From Chloroflexota bacterium (lineage in GTDB: Bacteria > Chloroflexota > Dormibacteria > Dormibacterales > Dormibacteraceae), in assembly GCA_005889495.1 (NCBI GenBank), contig VBHA01000166.1, positions 1 to 33,915 of the forward strand: DNA of 33,915 nt. Direction: 5' to 3'. Made by a program: the position numbers and the translations under genes. Positions 29,155-33,915 of this stretch are shown piece after piece (position 1 is the stretch's first letter; each line of letters starts with the position of its first letter). The notes beneath the pieces are model-generated. The model was not told the DNA's origin, did not search any database, and saw nothing but the letters and a program-made list of their open reading frames with translations.

Positions 29155-29618
29155 ACGAGCTTGAGCGCGCGGGCGGCTCGGCAAAGCGCCGTGACCGAAC
29201 CCGAGTGGACGATCTGACCCTCGAGGGCGGCGTTGAGCGCCTCCGTGAACGGGAGTCGCAGCACCTCCATGTCCTGCTCGTAGGTCTCCGGCGCCCGCGC
29301 CGACTCGGTGAGCTGCTCGGCCAGGAACAGGTGCGCGAGCCCGGTGAGGATCGCGGCGCCGTGGACCACCCCCAGCGATGTGTAGCGGGCGGCGACCAGG
29401 CCGGTTTCCTCGGCGAGCTCGCGCCGAGCGCACTCGAGCGGGTCCTCGCCGTGGTCGGAGGTCCCGGCGGGCACCTCCCACGAAGAGACCTTCCACGCGT
29501 GACGCCACTGCCGCACCAGCATCGTGTCGCCGTCGTCGAAGTACGGCACGACAAACGCCGAGTCGGGATTGGTGATCACCGTGTACAGCGCCTCTGATCC
29601 GTCCGGAAAGCGGATCAC
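29151..29618 (-). CDS. NUDIX hydrolase, ADP-ribose pyrophosphatase-like
   Basis: 155 residues from a GTG at 29618. The Nudix box is complete: GTSDHGEDPLECARRELAEETGL, matching Gx5Ex7REUxEExGU (core: RRELAEETGL). The preceding WEVPAGT is typical of ADP-ribose pyrophosphatases. Family-like residues continue upstream in frame (GRSGLFELRDDV) to the accC stop, but with no ATG, GTG or TTG. The true start may therefore be non-canonical, or an upstream start may have been lost. Its stop shares the CTAG with the anti-sigma stop on the other strand. It is the last gene of the purD-purE-pycB-accC run. Confidence 0.88.
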   Translation of the reverse strand: MIRFPDGSEALYTVITNPDSAFVVPYFDDGDTMLVRQWRHAWKVSSWEVPAGTSDHGEDPLECARRELAEETGLVAARYTSLGVVHGAAILTGLAHLFLAEQLTESARAPETYEQDMEVLRLPFTEALNAALEGQIVHSGSVTALCRAARALKLV

Positions 29619-29710
29619 GTCGTCCCGCAGCTCGAACAGGCCAGACCTGCCGCGCTTCGTCGTCCCCGTGACCTCGAACGGAGCGCCGCCTTCGGGATGC
29701 CGAAGCGGGG

Positions 29711-31066
29711 CTATCGGCGCACCATCGAGGCCACCGCGGCCGCCGCCGCGGCCACGTGGCGGGGGTCGGGGCCGTAGTCGAACGGAGACTGGTCCTCGGC
29801 CAGCTTCTTCGCCTGCTCGATCAGCTGCGGGTGGTCCTCGATGAAGCGTGTGCTGAGGCTTCCCGAGCGGAAGTCGGAGTTCTCGAGGATGGCGCGGTGG
29901 TAGGGGATGGTGGTCGCGGGCCCCGCGACGACGAATTCACGAAGGGCGCGGCTCGCGCGAGCGATGGCGTCGGCGCGGTCGCTGCCATGGACGATGAGCT
30001 TGGCCACGAGCGAGTCATAGTTCGGCGGCACGTCGGAGCCCGGCCCGAAGCCAGAGTCCACTCGCACGCCGGGCCCGGCGGGAGCCACCCAGCGCGAGAT
30101 GCGCCTGGGATTGGGGATGAAGTTGCGCAGCGGGTCCTCGGCGTTGATGCGCATCTCGATCGCGTGCCCCCTCCACTGCAGCTCTTCCTGGGTGAAGCTC
30201 AGCTCGAGACCGGCGGCCACCCGAATCTGTTCCTTCACCAGGTCGATCCCGGTCACGGCCTCTGTGATCGGATGCTCGACCTGGAGGCGGGCGTTCACCT
30301 CGAGGAAGTAGAACTCGCCTTCGCTGTAGATGAACTCGACCGTGCCTGCGTTCACGTAGCCGGCCGCCCGCGCGGCCCGGATCGCGGCCGCGCCCATCGC
30401 CGCCCGGACGTCGGGCGTCAGGGCGGGCGACGGAGTCTCCTCCATGATCTTCTGGTGGCGGCGCTGGATCGAGCATTCGCGCTCGCCGAGGTGGACGGCA
30501 TGGCCGTGGCTGTCGCAGATGACCTGGATCTCGATGTGCCGCGGCTTGCGCACGTAGCGCTCCAGGTACACGGTCGGATCCCCGAATGCCGACCGTGCCG
30601 CCTGCGCTGTGCTCTCGATCGCCTCGAGCGCGGTCGCGGGCTCGACGGCGCCGCTACCAGGCGTCACGGGCACGCCATGCTGCGCGGCCAGCTGGCGCGC
30701 GGCGAGCTTCGAGCTCAGCGCACGCATCGCCGAGGCGGGAGGGCCGATGAAGGTGACGCCCGCCTCTCCGCACGCCTCGGGAAACCGAGGCTTCTCGGCG
30801 AGAAACCCGTAGCCGGGGTGGATCGCGTCCGCGCCGCAGTCGTGCGCGACCTTGACGATGCGGTCGAGCTGCAGGTACGACTCCGCCGGTGGCGCTGCGC
30901 CGATGTGATGCGCCTCGTCCGCGTAGCGGACGTGGATGGCGGAGCGGTCGGCGTCCGAATACACCGCGACGGTGGCGATGCCGAGCTCGCGGCACGCGCG
31001 CATGACCCGGATCGCGATCTCGCCGCGGTTGGCGACCAGGACCTTGTTGAAGAGCTTCTTCTTCAC
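29711..31066 (-). CDS. accC: biotin carboxylase / pyruvate carboxylase subunit A, with in-frame internal deletion
   Basis: Carboxylates biotin using ATP and bicarbonate. 451 codons from a GTG at 31066, overlapping the pycB stop as GTGA. It opens VLVANRGEIAIRV and has IHPGYGFLAE, RHIEIQV, GERECSIQRRHQK and FLEVNARLQVEHP, all diagnostic. After VPVTPGSGAVEPATALEAI (about residue 150) the sequence goes straight to ESTAQAARSAFGDPTVYLE. The usual GYPVxxKAxxGGGGxGM segment, about 30-35 residues with the Lys and Gly-rich loop that hold ATP, is missing, with the junction near 30616. The reading frame is kept. As written, it should not bind ATP properly. Being beside pycB it is likely a pyruvate carboxylase subunit rather than the acetyl-CoA carboxylase one. 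Confidence 0.88.
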   Translation of the reverse strand: MKKKLFNKVLVANRGEIAIRVMRACRELGIATVAVYSDADRSAIHVRYADEAHHIGAAPPAESYLQLDRIVKVAHDCGADAIHPGYGFLAEKPRFPEACGEAGVTFIGPPASAMRALSSKLAARQLAAQHGVPVTPGSGAVEPATALEAIESTAQAARSAFGDPTVYLERYVRKPRHIEIQVICDSHGHAVHLGERECSIQRRHQKIMEETPSPALTPDVRAAMGAAAIRAARAAGYVNAGTVEFIYSEGEFYFLEVNARLQVEHPITEAVTGIDLVKEQIRVAAGLELSFTQEELQWRGHAIEMRINAEDPLRNFIPNPRRISRWVAPAGPGVRVDSGFGPGSDVPPNYDSLVAKLIVHGSDRADAIARASRALREFVVAGPATTIPYHRAILENSDFRSGSLSTRFIEDHPQLIEQAKKLAEDQSPFDYGPDPRHVAAAAAAVASMVRR

Positions 31067-32859
31067 CCGATGTTGAGGAGGGGTTGGTTCGGCGTGACCA
31101 CCTCGCCTTCCTTGACGTAGACCGCGGAGACCTTGCCGGCGACCGTGGTGACGATGTCGTTCTGCATCTTCATCGCCTCGAGCACCGCCACCACGTCGCC
31201 GAGCTTGACGTCATCGCCCGGCTTGACGGGTACCTTGACGATGAGCCCTTGCATGGGGGCGAGCACGGTGCCCTCCGTGACCTTCGGTACGGCGGGGGTG
31301 GAGTTCGCTGACGCGGCCGGGACCGCGCCGCCACCGATGACCGACAGTCCGCCGCCGCTCACACGCACCTTGAAGACCTCGCCCTCGACCTCGACGTCGA
31401 ACTCCGCGGCCTGACCGGCGGTCGCGACCGCGACGGGCTCGGGTTCCGGCGGAGGAGGAGGCGGAGCAGTCTCGACCTGCACGGCGGCGGGCCTATGCCC
31501 ATCCGCCTTCTCGGGCTGCGGGCCCCGTGCGTAGTCCGGCGCGAGGTTCGGAAACATCAGGTGAATCAGGACCATGTCATCGGTCGGTTCGAAGCCGAGC
31601 TTGCGCACCTGCTGGCGGGCGAGCTCGACCTGCGGTTCGAGCAGGTCGGCGGGCCGGATCGTGATCGGCTCCTCGCGGCCCAGGACCAGCCGTCGCAGCT
31701 CGTGGTCGGCGGGCACGGGAGGCCGCCCGTACAGCCCCTGCAGGTAGTCCTTCAGCTCCTGGGTCACGGTCGCGTAGCGCTCCCCGCCGAGCACGTTGTG
31801 GACGGCCTGGGTCGCGATCATCTGCCGGATCGGCGCGACCAGGGGCGGGTAACCCAGGTCCTTGCGCACGCGATTGGCCTCGTCGAGCGCCTCCCCGCGC
31901 CGGGCGCTCGCCTTGCGCACGTCGAGCTCGTGAAAGATGTCTTCGAGCATGAAGCCCGGCATGTGGTAGCGGAGGATGCTGGCGTCGATCCGGTCCGCGA
32001 CGGGGCTTAAGTGCTCGATGTGGCGCAGCTTCAGCTGCTCGACCTCGTGCTGGACGTCCCACATCCGATTCAGATCAAGGCCGGTGTCGTACTCCCCACC
32101 CTCGAGCGCCGCGACCACGCTCTCCGCCGCCGGTTGGGAGGCGCCCCATGCGAACGGCGAGATGGCGACGTCGAGCACCTCGGCGCCGGCCTCGACCGCG
32201 GCCATGTACGCCATCGGCGCCATCCCGCTCGAGCAGTGGGAGTGGACGTCGATTGGGACTTTGACCATGTGCTTGAGCGCAGAGACCAGCTCCCATGTCG
32301 CCTGCGGGCTCAGAAGCCCCGAGGTGTCCTTGATCACGATCTCGTGACAGCCCATGTTGACCAGGCCCTTCGCGAGCGAGCCCCACAGCTCGAGGTTGTG
32401 GGCGGGTGAGATCGCGTAGCTGAGCGCGCCCTGCACTCGCTTTTTGGCCTTGAGCGCCGCCGCGATCGACGCCTCCATGTTGCGAAGGTCGTTGAGAGGA
32501 TCGAAAACCCGGAAGACGTCGACGCCGGACCTGGCGGCGTGCTTGATGAACAGCTCGACGACGTCGTCGGCGAAGTTGCGCTTCGAGACGAGGTTCTGGC
32601 CGCGGATCAGGGCCTGGATCGGAGTGTTGGGCGTCGCTTTGTTGAGCTTGCGAAGGTACTCCCAGGGGTCCTGGTGGATCCGCAGCTGCGTCTCGAACGT
32701 GGCGCCGCCGAACGCCTCCATGGCCGCGAACCCGATCGAGTCCATCTGGGCGGCGATGGGCACGATCTCTTCGGTGCGAAGGTAGCCACCGAGCAGCGAC
32801 TGCTGCGCGTCGCGGAAGGTGGTGTCGACGAGGCGGACCCGCGCCTTCTTCTTCGCCAA
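31063..32859 (-). CDS. pycB: pyruvate carboxylase subunit B / oxaloacetate decarboxylase alpha-type carboxyltransferase with biotin domain
   Basis: 598 residues. The N-terminal HMGL-like TIM barrel has VDTTFRDAQQSLL, FRVFDPLND, the catalytic Lys in VIKDTSGLL and the metal-binding HSHCSSG. The middle PYC/OADA domain has LGYPPLVAP and GERYATVTQELKDYLQGLYG. A Pro/Glu-rich linker (PPPPPPEPEP) leads to a C-terminal biotinyl domain with EAMKMQ, biotin on Lys564. With the neighbouring biotin carboxylase this makes a two-subunit pyruvate carboxylase forming oxaloacetate. No membrane beta subunit of a Na+ pump is present. The start is a TTG at 32859, one base after the purE stop. Confidence 0.93.
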   Translation of the reverse strand: MAKKKARVRLVDTTFRDAQQSLLGGYLRTEEIVPIAAQMDSIGFAAMEAFGGATFETQLRIHQDPWEYLRKLNKATPNTPIQALIRGQNLVSKRNFADDVVELFIKHAARSGVDVFRVFDPLNDLRNMEASIAAALKAKKRVQGALSYAISPAHNLELWGSLAKGLVNMGCHEIVIKDTSGLLSPQATWELVSALKHMVKVPIDVHSHCSSGMAPMAYMAAVEAGAEVLDVAISPFAWGASQPAAESVVAALEGGEYDTGLDLNRMWDVQHEVEQLKLRHIEHLSPVADRIDASILRYHMPGFMLEDIFHELDVRKASARRGEALDEANRVRKDLGYPPLVAPIRQMIATQAVHNVLGGERYATVTQELKDYLQGLYGRPPVPADHELRRLVLGREEPITIRPADLLEPQVELARQQVRKLGFEPTDDMVLIHLMFPNLAPDYARGPQPEKADGHRPAAVQVETAPPPPPPEPEPVAVATAGQAAEFDVEVEGEVFKVRVSGGGLSVIGGGAVPAASANSTPAVPKVTEGTVLAPMQGLIVKVPVKPGDDVKLGDVVAVLEAMKMQNDIVTTVAGKVSAVYVKEGEVVTPNQPLLNIG

Positions 32860-32860
32860 G

Positions 32861-33197
32861 CTACGCGAGGGCCAGGGCGGCGCGCTTGTCGCCGTGGCGC
32901 CGCTCCACGTCCACGTCGCTCAAACCGAGGATCCGCGCCGCGAGCCAGGCGGCGTTCTTCGCCCCGGCCTCGCCGATGGACACCGTGGCGACGGGCACCG
33001 CCCGCCGCCGCGATGACCACCTTCAATCCACGTGACCGCGCGCTGGTCGCCCACTCCATCACCCCACGCGGATTTCGGTGGGCGGAGCACACCTTCAGCT
33101 CGTGCGTCAATCCCAGGTCCTCGAGGACTTTGACGCAGGACTCCATCAACGGCAGGTCCGACTTCGAGCCGAGGATGACGCCGACAACTGGCTGCAA
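32861..33197 (-). pseudogene. purE: N5-carboxyaminoimidazole ribonucleotide mutase, internal deletion with frameshift
   Basis: PurE converts N5-CAIR to CAIR. From a TTG at 33197, right after the purD TAG, the first frame reads VVGVILGSKSDLPLMESC, then KVCSAHRNPRGVMEWA and VVIAAAGG, the expected N-terminal half. At about 32996-33005 the reading must change frame to VPVATVSIGEAGAKNAAWLAARILG, the expected C-terminus, ending at TAG 32861. The 337 nt is not a multiple of three and is short of the usual 480-510. The missing part is about 45 codons (AAHLPGMVAA...LLSIVQMP region). A GGTGCC at the junction fits both sides, consistent with deletion between short repeats. purK is not in the window. Confidence 0.88.
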
Positions 33198-33915
33198 CTA
33201 CTCGGCCTCCTGAGCTATGTCGTGGCGATAGAAAGCTCCTTCGAATCGTACCTGCCGGGCCCCGGCCAGCGCGGTCTGCCGGGCCTGCGCCACGGTGTCG
33301 CCCAACGCGACGGAGGTTACGACCCGACCGCCGTCGGTGACGAGACCGGTGCCCGGCACAAACTTCGTCGCCGCGTGAAAGATCAGCACGCCCGGCGGCA
33401 TCTCGGCCAGCCCCCGGATTCGGTGGCCCACCGTCATGGCCACGTCGTCGGGATACTTCCCCGACGCCACCACGACCCCTACACACGATTGCTCGCTCCA
33501 GCTCAGGTCCGGATGGGCCGCGAGGCCGCCGCGTGCGGCCGCCAGGGCCAGGGTGACGAAATCGCTCTTCAGCCGAGGCAGCACGACCTGGGCCTCGGGG
33601 TCGCCAAACCGGGCGTTGAACTCGAGCGTGCGGAGGCCGTCCTTGGTGAGCATCAGACCCGCGTACAGCACGCCCCGAAACTCGTTTCCAGACGCGGAAA
33701 GCTCGGCGACCGCGGGCCGCATGACGCAATCGACGACCTCTTTGAGGAGTGCGTCATCGACTCCCTTCGGCGGCGAGTAGGCGCCCATCCCGCCTGTGTT
33801 CGGGCCGGTGTCGGCCTCATTCGCGCGCTTGTAGTCGCGGGCCGGCGCGAGCGCGACCACATCGGTCCCGTCGGTCACCCCGAGGACCGAGAGCTCTGGT
33901 CCCTCGAGCCTCTCT
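33198..33915 (-). CDS. purD: phosphoribosylamine-glycine ligase (partial, C-terminal part)
   Basis: Joins phosphoribosylamine to glycine using ATP (GARS). About 239 codons are visible and the N-terminus lies beyond the window; the track start at 33878 is internal, because the frame is open to the edge with ERLEGPELSVLGV, typical of GARS. Diagnostic stretches are ARDYKRANEADTGPNTGGMGAYSP in the ATP-grasp domain (core: DTGPNTGGMGAYSP), EFNARFGDPEAQVVLPRL with metal ligands, and the C-terminal GARS domain SCVGVVVASGKYP...GHRI. It is the first visible gene of the purD-purE-pycB-accC-nudix run; purE starts directly at its stop. Confidence 0.95.
   Translation of the reverse strand, partial: ERLEGPELSVLGVTDGTDVVALAPARDYKRANEADTGPNTGGMGAYSPPKGVDDALLKEVVDCVMRPAVAELSASGNEFRGVLYAGLMLTKDGLRTLEFNARFGDPEAQVVLPRLKSDFVTLALAAARGGLAAHPDLSWSEQSCVGVVVASGKYPDDVAMTVGHRIRGLAEMPPGVLIFHAATKFVPGTGLVTDGGRVVTSVALGDTVAQARQTALAGARQVRFEGAFYRHDIAQEAE

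Overview
The window is strongly GC-rich, densely packed bacterial chromosome. It carries most of the de novo pyrimidine and purine genes on the minus strand and a mixed set of genes on the plus strand. Class 1B dihydroorotate dehydrogenase with PyrK, a PyrR regulator, the PurS/PurQ/PurL system, an Fe-S type PurF and many TTG/GTG starts suggest a Terrabacteria-side soil lineage such as Chloroflexota or Candidatus Dormibacterota. This is inference; no rRNA, tRNA or other decisive marker is present. I saw no CRISPR array, prophage or complete insertion sequence.

Layout. (1) 1-6898, minus: pyrB - pyrR - carAB - pyrK - pyrD, the last cut by the window edge. carA and carB are one fused 1441-codon gene, and pyrC is absent. 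The pyrB leader has a hairpin whose hexaloop matches the PyrR-binding loop and which touches the pyrB ribosome binding site. (2) 6975-11361, plus: a zinc-ribbon protein with a basic tail, a two-gene ABC exporter, a small membrane protein, a thiolase and a zinc-ribbon membrane protein. (3) 11366-14539: a marR gene divergent from a 14-TM-type MFS efflux gene across an AT-rich operator region, then a beta-lactamase-fold serine hydrolase. (4) 14544-26204, minus: purB - purC - purS - purQ - purL - purF - purM - purN - purH, followed by a broken tryptophan 2,3-dioxygenase gene, a small Cys-rich protein and a class V aminotransferase-fold enzyme. (5) 26426-29154, plus: an ECF sigma factor translationally coupled to a membrane anti-sigma-like protein with a very large extracytoplasmic part. 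(6) 29151-33915, minus: purD (cut by the window edge) - purE (broken) - pycB - accC/pycA - a NUDIX hydrolase.

Genes in these operons are joined by 4-nt start/stop overlaps, often with non-ATG starts: TTGA for purC, purQ and purL; GTGA for purS, natB and accC; apparently CTGA for purN; ATGA for pyrR, the anti-sigma gene and the aminotransferase gene.

Two unexpected things stand out. First, four genes (tdo, purM, accC, purE) each lack a conserved internal segment of about 30-65 codons, while their flanks and neighbours look intact. Two of these losses shift the frame. Second, the purF-purM junction carries an 83-nt insertion-like element: an 18-bp exact direct repeat flanks a strong palindrome with a GCGAAGC tip, and it rewrites the last residues of PurF. 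Both should be checked against reads before any biological reading.
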